This document shows, piece after piece, positions 9,066-19,366 of a stretch of 64,000 nucleotides of DNA. The stretch comes from Vanessa cardui. Taxonomy: Eukaryota; Arthropoda; Insecta; Lepidoptera; Nymphalidae. The stretch is taken from the NCBI RefSeq assembly GCF_905220365.1, contig NC_061136.1, positions 11,697,702 through 11,761,701 on the forward strand, read 5' to 3'. Each line of letters opens with the position of its first letter. Position 1 is the stretch's first letter. A model generated the notes under the pieces. It worked only from the letters and a program-made list of their open reading frames with translations, had not been told where the DNA came from and did not search any database. The translations under genes were made by a program, and so were the position numbers.

Positions 9066-12000
9066 AAAAATGGGCTATTTTAATATTAGAAACAGACACT
9101 CCAATTTTATTATATGTAGTATATCGATTCACTATAAGGCGTCAAATCATCAAATTCAAATGCGTCCTTATAACATTTCAGTAATTTGTAAAGTGAAATA
9201 ATATAAAATTGATATGATGAACAGAAATAACTTTACAAGATACTCGTAAATAACTCAAAAATGATCAGTTACTAATAAACAATATCGAACTTACATTTTC
9301 GTTTAATATGCAAACCATAGGTTAATATTTATTGCATGTGTCTTTTATATTTAAACATCGGAAATATTATAAAATTGTGATATTTGATGCCAGTGTGTGG
9401 TAAATATCTTAAAAAATTACTTATATTGCTTTAATAAAATATATTTTTTTTAAAATAACACCGACTTTAAAGTGATTTAAACACGTATTATTGAAATCGG
9501 CCGATCGTATGTAAATATTTTCTACATTTTGTTTTTCACTCAAAATCGTCCGACTTTATAACTTTTTTACTTATTTTTTTTTTAATATTTTACTCTTTTT
9601 AGTGTTATTTTCTCAAAATATAAATTAAAAGTCCTTATGTAACAAATGGTTATTTGTTGATTTTTTCAAAAAGCGCTGTGCCTATTTCAATAAAACTTAA
9701 ATGGGACCACTTCTGGAGCATGATATACCAAACAATAACATAAAAAAGAAATGTTTAGTACTGTTCTGCTCTTCATAAAAGCTACGAAAAGGAGTATCCA
9801 TATATTAATGTTAAAAGAACTATTTCCTAACTCCTAGTAATTGAGGACTTACACCTTCCATCATCAGCTCAGCAGTATAATTTTATGATTGCCAGAAGCA
9901 AATGCCAATATAACTTCAAAAAATATGTCATCACATCATCAGACTCTGATATCCTCATCATGATACCATTACAGGAGTATCTTCATTCTAACAAAAAAAA
10001 ATCATCAAAATCGTATCATAAATGGCGAAGTTATCGGCGAACAAACATAAAAGAATAAAAAATAAATAAACCGGTCGAATTGAGAACACTCCTTTTTTTG
10101 AAGTCGCTTCTATATATTCGCACTATATATTTTAAATATAAATATGTATTGCTTATATAATATAATATAGGTCTTAGACAATTTGAGCAAATGTAAGAAT
10201 TTGATTGAAGCTTTCCTAACCTTTTAATGAGTAATGTTGAAGATCTTATTCTGGTTTTAAGATTAGATACTCTATGACAACTCGTTTTCTACGTCTTATT
10301 TCGAAAATTGAAGATAAAAATATGTCAGCAATTGCTAGGGCAATTTTATCTTCACCACCAACACCAACGACAATTCAATGAAGTCGTAGAAACGAAAACA
10401 AATACCTTTAATAAAACCTTTAATATTAACAGCAGTGGATCCTGCAAATGTACTTTGAAGAAATGTTTTTTTGTCTAGTATAGTTTGGTGGGCGGACAGC
10501 AATATTGATTTCTAATTTTTAAACATATTATATTTTAATTGCTACGGTAGACAACCATGATAAGTAAAAACAATATTCAAACACTTACTTGTAAGGTAAT
10601 TTTTATGATATCATCAGCTAATCTACCTACTAAAACAGCGCTAAATCTCTTTTTAGGTATTGTTTTCTCAAGACCAAAACGTCGCAAGAGCCGTGAATAT
10701 CATAACATTTACGGTTTTCGTTCAAAATAGTGTAATATCGCCCCTGTAGATTATACACCGCAGAAGTGATACAGCTTCTTATCCTTCAAAATTCATTTAA
10801 ATAATACCCATGTAATGAATGCACCAATAGAATGAATATTTATTTATTATTTCCTTTATTTTTATAAAATATTATTGTCCTGAAGTTAAAAATCAAATTA
10901 ACAAAAATCTCTAATTGCTCCATGCGCGACTCGCTATTGATTTTTTTTTTATAATTCGTTCATTTTTTTATTAATAATTCATTTTACATAACAGTAGTTT
11001 TAAAATGATGCTACACTAGTCTGTCTCTGTAGTTCACTCACTTTTTTTTTTTTTATCTACTTTTACTTAGGAACATCTACTTGCTTTAACTCTATGATTG
11101 TAAGATGGTATATTTCAGATAAATAAATATGTTTTCTATTGTGGTATTATGATACTACTAGGTATTTAATAACATAAACAACATGTAATTTTACTTACTT
11201 AACAGCCAAATTAATTTTTGAATCAAGGGCCCCAGGCACACATGATTCGGATTTTCAAATTATTGCTGTCCCTCCGTACTAGCCCTAGATTGAATATATT
11301 ATTAATAATAAATGACAAAGCCATAGGAATGTCAGGTGTTCAGTTCAGTCTGCAGTTCAGTTCAGTCATACAAAATTAAGGGTTCGTCATATGTAGGGCA
11401 TAGTAAATATTATAAATCGATATTTTTAAACTTTACTAATATTTTTTTCTTACCAGTTACCATCTTTTTGCATGACTATTGGGGAAAGTATGAATACTTG
11501 CAACATTTTCATGCAAAACAGAATCATTCTATTTTCAACTTTAAAACTTGAAGAAGAAGGTTCAAAATATAAACTATTATATTTGTTACGTCAAAATGTA
11601 TTCTATCTCTTTCTTAAAGTGGTGGAATTCGTTTCAATGTCTTTTCGTATTCTCAAAATTGTAATTAATTATTTTTGTTTATAAAACACACAAACAAGCC
11701 AGTTGAGTTATGTCACAAACGAGAGGACAAAAACAGGGCATACATCAATCGTATTGATGAGCAAATTACCTCATTTATTTTACAAATAATATTGTTATTA
11801 AAATATGTGTACATCATTATTATCGTGAAAAGGTTATTATTAGCTCTCCAAGAAATACTTTTTATTTTGATTGGTATAAACATATTAAGTTTCTTGAAAT
11901 CTTTTATAATATTTCTGTGGTTGTACTTTTTTAGTTCAAACGCGAAGGTATACTTTGATATGGTTAATATATTATATATTTTAGGTAGGTTATAATTAAT

Positions 12001-12645
12001 ATCTTAATAAATATCGTGTTTATATAATTTTTGTTTAGTAAAAATGTTTTTCGATCACTAACTATTATTTAGTATTTAATTCTGATTTGCAATTTTTATG
12101 ACAACCATTTACTATCATAAAATCGTTTTTTAACTCTTTTATATTGTATTATTCGGATAAACTATTACTTCTGAAAACTAAATTAATTCGTATGTTGTGG
12201 CGTAGACTACCACACAAAATGTGTAGCCTATCCGATCAATACACCATTAATCCTAAAACTGTGGAGATAAATTAGAAATTATATAAAATATAATGGATAA
12301 CAATATATTGAGTAGATTTGTAATAAAATTATATTTGTCACTAGCTTAGTATTTTTAAAATAAATAAAAAACCATTTCGTGCAATTTTGTTCGAACATTA
12401 CCACACTGTGACGACACGCCATACGTCGCGTTTGCGTCATCATAACGTGAACAGCGCTCAAACGGGGAGGACGTGGGATGAAAGAGTGTTTAGTGCTTCA
12501 TTAGAAACATTATATTTTTTTTCAAATGTTTCTAATATCGAAATTATAAGTACAAAGTTATAGGATAGGTGCGTTTGTTTATAGTTTTTGTTATCATCGT
12601 TGTTTCTCTTATGTATTGAATACTCATCGTATTTTTTTTCAACAG

Positions 12646-12670
12646 GGTTTTTCTTCGGTCGGCCGCCATC
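12646..12670 (+). promoter_or_regulatory. mod(mdg4): mod(mdg4) 5' UTR end and start-codon context
   Basis: A strong acceptor (T-rich tract then CAACAG at 12640-12645) precedes 25 nt of leader. The ATG at 12671 has the near-ideal context GCCGCCATCATGG. An upstream noncoding exon is implied. A possible donor AG|GTGCGT at about 12568 would give an intron of roughly 76 bp, but this is uncertain. Confidence 0.55.
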
Positions 12671-12881
12671 ATGGCGTCGGACGAACAGTTTTCGCTATGT
12701 TGGAACAATTTCCATGCGAATATGTCAGCAGGCTTTCATGGCCTGCTGTCGCGTGGAGACTTAGTAGATGTAACACTGGCTGCTGAAGGCAGAATATTAC
12801 AGGCACACAAATTAGTTTTATCAGTATGTTCTCCCTATTTTCAAGAAATGTTCAAAATGAACCCCACTCATCATCCCATAG
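12671..12881 (+). CDS. mod(mdg4): Mod(mdg4) common exon 1: BTB/POZ domain, first part
   Basis: Encodes residues 1-70. It begins MASDEQFSLCWNNFHANMSA and continues GDLVDVTLAAEGRILQAHKL and VLSVCSPYFQEMFKMNP. This is the TTK-type BTB/POZ domain and is almost identical to the start of Drosophila Mod(mdg4) (ADDEQFSLCWNNF..., from memory of the family). BTB domains dimerise or multimerise; in Drosophila this protein is nuclear and acts in insulators, silencing and male meiotic pairing. The donor is ATAG|GTGAGA after 12881, leaving one base of a Val codon. The reading frame continues into the intron and stops at 12910, so intron retention would truncate the BTB. Confidence 0.96.
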
Positions 12882-12968
12882 GTGAGATATTAATTTGTCC
12901 TGCTATTTGACTGTTAATCTTGTTTTTATATTATATACGTTATTATTAACTAATATTTTTTGTTTCAG

Positions 12969-13526
12969 TATTTTTAAAAGATGTTAGTCATTCAGCGCTT
13001 AGGGACTTATTACAGTTTATGTATCAAGGTGAAGTTAATGTTAAGCAAGAAGAATTAGCGTCGTTTATTAGTACCGCGGAACAACTTCAAGTTAAAGGTT
13101 TAACCGGTAATCAAAATGAAGAAAGTTCCACGCCATCCAAACCAAAGCCGACATCGAGGCCAGGCCCGAGGTCGTCACAACAAAGGCAATCTGTTATGAC
13201 TAAGTTAGAGACTGATTTAGATTCTAAGCCCTCCTCAACTCCAGTAGCAATTAAGAGACCAAATAGGCCATCAATAGCATCAAATAATTCGTCATCATCT
13301 CAAAGTGGACCCGCGAAACGAAAATGTGTAGACCCATTAGAAGCCGGACCGTCAGGATCAGCGAAAGAGGAATTTGTAACGATACCCGACGAAGATGAAA
13401 ATAACGCCGTGGCCCCGAAAATGGAACCTGAATTTGTTAATGAAAGTATGTGGGATGAAGATGACGATGGCACGAATAACGATGAAACTAATTTCGGCGA
13501 AGACGACTCGAATATGGAAATGACCG
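12969..13526 (+). CDS. mod(mdg4): Mod(mdg4) common exon 2: end of BTB and linker
   Basis: Encodes residues 71-256. VFLKDVSHSALRDLLQFMYQ, GEVNVKQEELASFISTAEQL and QVKGLTG complete the BTB, which ends at about residue 117. A low-complexity Ser/Pro/Lys linker follows, with a basic patch PAKRK that could serve in nuclear import. Next is an acidic stretch (WDEDDDGTNNDETNFGEDDS). Acceptor TTTCAG at 12963-12968, donor ACCG|GTAATT after 13526. The linker is shorter than I recall for Drosophila, where the common part is about 400 residues against 281 here. Confidence 0.95.
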
Positions 13527-13603
13527 GTAATTAAATTTATCAGTCTCTTAAGATACCAAATTTTTAGTAAAAATTTCTAATCCCTAATCCCCCTTCATTT
13601 TAG

Positions 13604-13678
13604 GCTTTGATGGTTCAACGACAGGAGATGGTAATATTACTGGAGGTGGGGAAGGTGGCGCTGTGGGTGACGCACAAG
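13604..13678 (+). CDS. mod(mdg4): Mod(mdg4) common exon 3 (last shared exon, Gly-rich)
   Basis: A 75-nt exon, residues 257-281, reading GFDGSTTGDGNITGGGEGGA then VGDAQ. Acceptor TTTTAG at 13598-13603; donor CAAG|GTAGGT after 13678. It ends with a single G, so every alternative partner must supply two bases, and all 23 FLYWCH exons here do. It is the donor for alternative, and by analogy possibly trans-, splicing. Confidence 0.9.
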
Positions 13679-13918
13679 GTAGGTTTACACTTCAATTCTT
13701 AAGACAGTTTTTATCAAGCTTTTGATGTAAGCTGCCTCGTGTTTATCAGTGTTCAAAGTTATTGATATTGGTTTTTGTTAATTCTGGATCTCATTAAATT
13801 GAACTAATAACTTTTAACATTGATCTTTAGCATAAAATGAAATTTGTAAGTTAGATTAAGACAAGTACTATTAGCATTTTATTTTTATATGGTTTGTAAT
13901 TATTTTGTCATGTTACAG

Positions 13919-13971
13919 GTTATTCGAGTAAACGACAGTGTTTTAACGATTTGGCACAAACGCCGCCTTAA
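13919..13971 (+). CDS. mod(mdg4): Candidate short alternative terminal exon (no FLYWCH)
   Basis: Acceptor TCATGTTACAG at 13908-13918 in a T-rich tract is followed by a phase-compatible tail GYSSKRQCFNDLAQTPP and stop TAA at 13969-13971. It is the nearest acceptor to the last common exon and would give a BTB-only protein of about 298 residues by ordinary cis-splicing. No similarity to FLYWCH is seen. With only 17 codons, chance cannot be excluded, but position, phase and acceptor quality favour it. Confidence 0.5.
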
Positions 13972-13997
13972 AGCACTGTCCAATGGTCGTTTTTAAA

Positions 13998-14430
13998 GGT
14001 ATATTGGTAAAAGTTGGTTGTATTGGTATATATGTAAGGTAACATTTGTATATGTTCTCACTTGGTAAAGATAAAAGGTAATGTAAATACTGTTAAAGAT
14101 TACGAATAAACCAGGTGAAGGTAAGTATTTATTCAAATTGAAAAATCGGTTCTATTAATATATATCCATAGGAGGTAAAGGTATATAAGGTAGACTGGCA
14201 ACTCTTTAAAAAAAGTGAGTGGCCGATCTGCCTAATTGAGTTACAAATGCCGAAAGCGATGAATGTTAAAACTTACGTCGTATGTTGCATGCGTTCGACA
14301 TTTGTATTTGTTCTCACTTGGTAACCATAAGGTAAAGTCAATACTGTTAAAGATTACGAATAAATTAATCAAATTCAAGAATCTGTTCTATTAATATATA
14401 TCCATAGGAGGTAAAGGTACATAAGGTAGA
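13998..14430 (+). promoter_or_regulatory. mod(mdg4): Cluster of 5'-splice-site-like GGTA motifs in the donor intron
   Basis: GGTA or GGTAA occurs at about 13998, 14006, 14025, 14038, 14064, 14077, 14120, 14174, 14180, 14189, 14320, 14331, 14410, 14416 and 14425. The best is AAGGTAAGTAT at 14118-14128, matching the complement of the U1 snRNA 5' end at 10 of 11 positions. Extra U1-binding sites in the donor intron are known to promote mod(mdg4) trans-splicing in Drosophila; the same role here is inference. Confidence 0.35.
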
Positions 14431-14525
14431 CTGGCAACTTTTTAAAAAAATGAGTGGCCCATCTGCCTTATAGTTACAAATGCCGAAAGCGATGAATGTT
14501 AAAACGTATGTTGCATGCGTTTAGC
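14044..14525 (+). repeat. Tandem duplication, unit about 256 bp
   Basis: Copy 1 (about 14044-14300) and copy 2 (about 14301-14525) share TTCTCACTTGGTAA, ACTGTTAAAGATTACGAATA, TTCTATTAATATATATCCAT, AGGTAGACTGGCAACT, GCCGAAAGCGATGAATGTTA and TATGTTGCATGCGTT in the same order and orientation. Copy 2 is slightly shorter through small deletions. It begins about 70 bp after the short terminal exon. Confidence 0.9.
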
Positions 14526-15225
14526 GTTTACACACTGCGCATGTATGCGGCGTCCATTCTGCCTCTTCAGTGTAAAAATCGTACGGTATGTTAAGCTCTG
14601 AAGGCAAGGTTGAATGAATATTGCATTTTTTGTGCATTCAACCTAAGATTTATACATCACAATGCATGAACGGTTTTTGCTGCTACGATTCTGCAGCTCT
14701 TGAGATATGTATGCGACTTGCATCTTATGCCGCTGCAGGTGAGTAAATCCAAATTGGAAGAAAACTTGCGTTAATGGTAGAATAAGATATTGAAATTCGT
14801 GAAGGCACCAATATAGGCTAGGTTAACACCATGTAGTAATCTAGCCTATATTTTTACCTAAAAGCCATACATAATTCGTTTACGCGTCAATTTCGTAACG
14901 GCACAGTCATGGGTAGACTACTAATACCGCAGTGGTAAAACTAGTGCCGTTATCCGAAATTCGATTAGGAGCAGAAAATAAAGCGCGGAAATGTAGATGG
15001 ACCATTTTTTCAAAAACGAGAACACAAAGCCGCGCATATGTCGATGGATTTTTTTCGTATGCCGTCTCAAATGAATATAGATCTAACAGGCATAGGTAAA
15101 TTATTCTGTCGTGGTATAAACGGCGTCAATGTGATGACACCTAACCAAAAAATTTATGGAGAGTTCTTGTTGCATTGGCATATAACGCCCAGATTGGACA
15201 TAGTTTGAATTAATCTCGTGTTAAG

Positions 15226-15725
15226 AGAGTAACCTTAGTCTTAAATACGGTGTTATAGCATTTGATTCTATATCATAATTTTATAATCACATTATTATTG
15301 CATATTATGAATACAGCAGGGGGCTATTGAATATATTTTATTATATGCAATTATGTATTTTTGGTTGATAATTAAATAATGTAATTTCAGTAGTTCGGGA
15401 TGGCCAAAATATCGTTCTACAATGACGCTCCAATCGCTCTATCTTTTGTTACAGTGCCACGCGCTATCTTCAAATTGTTTTCTAATGACTTAATCATCAT
15501 ATTTAAAATAAGAAATAGACCTTAGACCTAGATTACATGCCAGTATTAAATGCTATGCCATATAAAATTAGTTTCACAAATTGTTGATTAATTAATTACA
15601 ATAATAATTGTATAATAACAAAGTAAATTCAACTGCTATATTCATAATATGCAATAATGATCTGATATAAATTATGATATAGAATCAAATGTCATAACAC
15701 CGTATTGAAGGCTAGGGTTATTCTG
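15226..15725. mobile_element. Nonautonomous DNA element with about 80-bp imperfect terminal inverted repeats
   Basis: Left arm about 15226-15313 includes ACGGTGTTATAGCATTTGAT and TATTGCATATTATGAATA. Right arm about 15640-15725 is its imperfect reverse complement (TATTCATAATATGCAATAAT, then GAATCAAATGTCATAACACC). About 330 bp of AT-rich DNA lies between, without an ORF. Target duplication not resolved. Confidence 0.7.
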
Positions 15726-15869
15726 TAACAACATTAATAAAAGCATTAAACAGTGATACGCAACGAATTGTTTTGCTGCACGTTTGAAATAAATAATCTA
15801 GTCTCGAGAAAGCAGGCGTCAACAAAACATGGTTGTTTTTGAAACTTGAAGTTAACGTTTAGTAGAATT

Positions 15870-15965
15870 TTATCATCAGCTTACTGCTGTCCACTGCTGG
15901 ACATAGGCCTACCCCAGACCGCGCCTCGTTGCTCGGTCCTCTGTCAACTTCTACCGGCAGTAGAA
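15870..15965 (+). mobile_element. Fragment of a dispersed lepidopteran SINE-like repeat
   Basis: Contains CTGCTGTCCACTGCTGGACA then TAGGCCTACCCCAGACC, a motif found widely in Lepidoptera. It is truncated on both sides. Confidence 0.55.
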
Positions 15966-17260
15966 TAGTGCTGTTTTATAAAATAAATAAGTATAATAGA
16001 GTATAGTACAATAGAGTCGCATGAAATATAAACTTGTGTGACTCGGATAGGGTGTATGTATGTATGTACCTATGGTGTCGCCTATAAGTTTTTGCGATGC
16101 CATTTACATACTCTCGGTACAAAACGATGTATTGCATTTTTATTTTCGTACTAAAATTTTGGACAGTAGTCATTCATAAATATGGTTATTCATATATCCA
16201 GCCCTCGTCTCTGGACTATGAGTTATTTTCGGTTCTTTGACACTACAATCACAAGATGCTTAATTTAAGTTTTGACCCTTAGTCATTTTAGGCGGCGGCG
16301 GCTATGCTAAGTAGGTAAGACCTCCATATCGTAATAAGAGCATGCAATTAGTTCCAAGCTTTTGCCGAATATAACTTAAAATCTCGGCGTCGTCTACTCG
16401 ATACTTAAACAACACGTAAGTAAAGAGTTTTTAAATACATACGTATAACAACGTTTGAATAAAAAGTTTTTTTATATTAAAAAATCATGGTTCTAATTAT
16501 AAAATTAAAGAATGAATACTTATTGTTTGCTGTTTTGAAATAGTTTTTTTTTGCATTTGTAATCCGTATTCGCATGTTATGTTTTATTTCTACTGATCAG
16601 TAACAAAAAATAGTAAAAAAATACAAAACATTGTTGTGACGTCCAACTAATGGTATACTAAATACAAAATATAATTTGAAATAAAAAAATATTTAATATT
16701 GAACTTAGTTTTATTTATTACTTACTAGTTAATACAAAGGCAGATAAAAAGAATAAATATCGCAAACTTGATCAGGACACCGCTTGATTGATTTCGAGTT
16801 TGCAGTTATTTGCAATAATTAAGCCTATTCTTTTAACTTACAAAATGTTCCCTATTCTATTCCGAACCTACTTTGAATATCCTACACAAAAAATAACATC
16901 AGATTTCTAAAATATCCAAGGACCTTATTTACATCAGTTAGGATACAATCGCGACTAATGGAAACGATTGATTGAATTGGAGCCTGGTTCATAACATTAA
17001 ATGTAACTGTGTTGATGTAAGTATAAGAAATAATAGGAAATTACTTTATTCTATTATACCGATTGATGCGAAGTCGCAAAAAAAATATTTACCATAAGGA
17101 TAGTGACGACGACTCAGCGCTGATGCTCATCAGCCTTGTCCTCTGATACGATCAGAGTCAGAATCGCTTAATTAATACATATATTTTGACATATCAGCGC
17201 TAACAACTCTTTATATTGGATGATGCTCCCGACGATTACTATTATCTAACAGACCCCCCT

Positions 17261-17309
17261 GGCAGTGGAGCAGTTCAATCAGTTATCCTGACTGAACTGC
17301 TTTACTGCC
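17261..17309. repeat. 21-bp imperfect hairpin (18 of 21 paired)
   Basis: Arms 17261-17281 and 17289-17309, beginning GGCAGTGGAGCAGTTCAATC and ending ACTGAACTGCTTTACTGCC, pair with three mismatches around a 7-nt loop. It is shorter than a usual pre-miRNA. Nature unknown. Confidence 0.65.
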
Positions 17310-17314
17310 TATCT

Positions 17315-17520
17315 ATACTACTATTATAAAGAGAGAAAAAAATTGTATTTTGTCTGTGTATAAGTTTGTAATGAATAAACTCAAAAACTACTTTGCCGAT
17401 TTCAAAAATTTCCTTTAGAAATCTACATTTACCCCCAATAACATAGGCTATATTTATTGCTAGAAAAGTTTACGGATCCTTACTTTTAAGTTATGAAACC
17501 AAAGGTGAGAAAAAGTGCCC
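17315..17520 (+). mobile_element. Dispersed lepidopteran repeat fragment
   Basis: CTACTATTATAAAGAGAGAA, AACTACTTTGCCGATTTC and AACATAGGCTATATTTATTG in this order match a very common lepidopteran intronic repeat, probably a non-LTR tail. No coding. Confidence 0.5.
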
Positions 17521-19162
17521 TAAAACATCTCGTCGCATTGTCTGTGGAAATAATTATTGGTAATACAGAAGCTTGTTCTATATTTTAAAGAACAAATCAA
17601 CATCTACAAATAAATTTGCTATACCATTTGTCCAACTATTATCGTTATGGCACAATAATCACTTATTTTACCTTTTAAAAGTTATTAGAAATATCGACCA
17701 TCATTTCTATTTTACTCTATTAACTAAAGAATTACTAAAATTAAATGCTTAAATATATACAAATATGAACTAAAACTAGTAACTGTACTTATAAATCTTG
17801 ACCGCGTGGAATGGTGGCAAGAATGCTAGCAGCATTTCCTGATCGCAATTTCGATCCTCTGGGCAAAAAAAAGACGAACCAGCCACCATCAGTGGAGGCA
17901 ATGAGGCAAAGTGTTACTTTTGATTAAGCTCTTTGCACCACTACTCCAAGGGCCAAACGTTTCGACAGCAAATGGAACAAAAAGTTATTTGATGATAATA
18001 ATCGACTAAAATTAGATCATGTTATTCATACATCTGTTTAAATCCTTATCCAAATAAATCATATTGTTTTCAAGACTGTTTAAATTTTTAAATAGATTAC
18101 TTTTTGAATTCAAATCGACTATTCTATTCTATACCTAGATACTACGAATTTAATAAGTCATAGTAAAAGAAAAACAATAATATCTTCCTTAAGATTAAAT
18201 ACGTTATTTTTTTATAACACAAAAGAGAGGCTGCCATGATAGGGGCTTTATTTTATTTTAATAGTTATTTTCAATATTTTAAAATGTGTGATTGTTAAAG
18301 TATTTAACACAGCAGTATCTATATGTAACTTTTACATATGTATTTATCGTATATAAATAATTTTACCTACTAGCTTTAGGATAAATAGGTATTTCTAAAT
18401 AATTGAATGCCGATTAATTATATGAACAATTGGTACCTACTAAATTAGAGGAGTTAATGTCCACCTAATGTTGGTTTTAAATTTATTTATATTTTATGTT
18501 TTTATAGCAGCGTGCTCTGATAGGTATTACTAGCCACGTCGAAAGATATCAAAATAATCTTCAAAATGTAGTTAGTGCATACAGAATTGTTTTGTATATA
18601 TATTTTTGTCTAATCTGTTTGCTCAAAGATTCAAATACACTGCTAGCTCAAATTTGGTTGACTGAAACGCTAGATGGCGTTATGTAAGTGCTTTACTCTT
18701 TTAAATATTATATTGTTACCTTAAAAACTCAAAAGATGTCACTTCAAGTTCTCATTTTGAAATTAATATAAAACAACATCCATAATAATAGAGTACTTAA
18801 AGCCTTACATTTATTATCATATATATTTTAAAACTCAAAAAAGATTAAACATATTAATTTATTTAAAGCTGACATATTAGAATAAATGTATTAGTTTACA
18901 AAAAAACATTATCTTTAAAGATATTAATTATATACTTAAATTCTAATTTCTATGTTTTTATTTTTAAGATAACCTTAAATATCTTTAATATAAAGACTAA
19001 TACACACTTCTACTTTTGCAGGTATGAATTCAAAAATTTTGTTTGCTTAAAAATGTTCTTTATATTATCTAGCACAATTAATCATTGCATTTTATATACA
19101 TTTTAATTAATAATTGTTTACCCTAACGATACTTGTATTGTTACAAAATATCTATTTTATTT

Positions 19163-19366
19163 TCAAAATATATTGCGTGCCAAGGAAAATAATTCCGTTA
19201 TTTGTGGTCGCCGTCTAAACGCCGTAAGATCTATGGTCGCAAATGTGTCATTCAGGGATTGTTTACTATTTTGAGAAATAGTAAAAGATAAAGTGATATA
19301 AAACGCTAATATATAAATAATGGAAGTGATTTTATTTATGAAAACTATATTACACTTTTTAAACAT
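19163..19366 (-). other. Doubtful small ORF with hydrophobic N-terminus
   Basis: A 67-codon minus-strand frame begins MFKKCNIVFINKITSIIYIL and continues with a hydrophobic stretch and then a polar tail containing RRRPQ. It could be a signal peptide plus short secreted peptide, or the first exon of one. Composition is as AT-rich as the surroundings, and AT-rich DNA readily gives hydrophobic frames. I do not recognise it, so it is only a candidate. Confidence 0.12.

Larger units (their letters stand above)
4185..12645. other. Intergenic region between divergent genes
   Basis: About 8.5 kb separates the minus-strand cholinesterase-like gene from mod(mdg4). It is AT-rich and filled with the repeat fragments listed separately. 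A slightly GC-richer stretch at about 4600-4740 might be a 5' leader or promoter of the minus-strand gene. About 12380-12500 has CpG-containing sequence that might belong to the mod(mdg4) promoter or leader. ORFs at 11336-11995 are AT-rich chance frames. Confidence 0.5.

Noticed and set aside
11336..11995. Overlapping plus-strand ORFs of 70-106 codons
   Set aside because: AT-rich, isoleucine/leucine/lysine-dominated frames without domain motifs, as expected by chance in this composition.
17261..17309. Pre-miRNA interpretation of the hairpin
   Set aside because: The 21-bp stem and 7-nt loop are too short for a typical animal pre-miRNA; kept only as a hairpin.
19021..19050. Strong acceptor CTACTTTTGCAG with phase-compatible frame
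   Set aside because: Only eight codons before stop; too little to support an exon.
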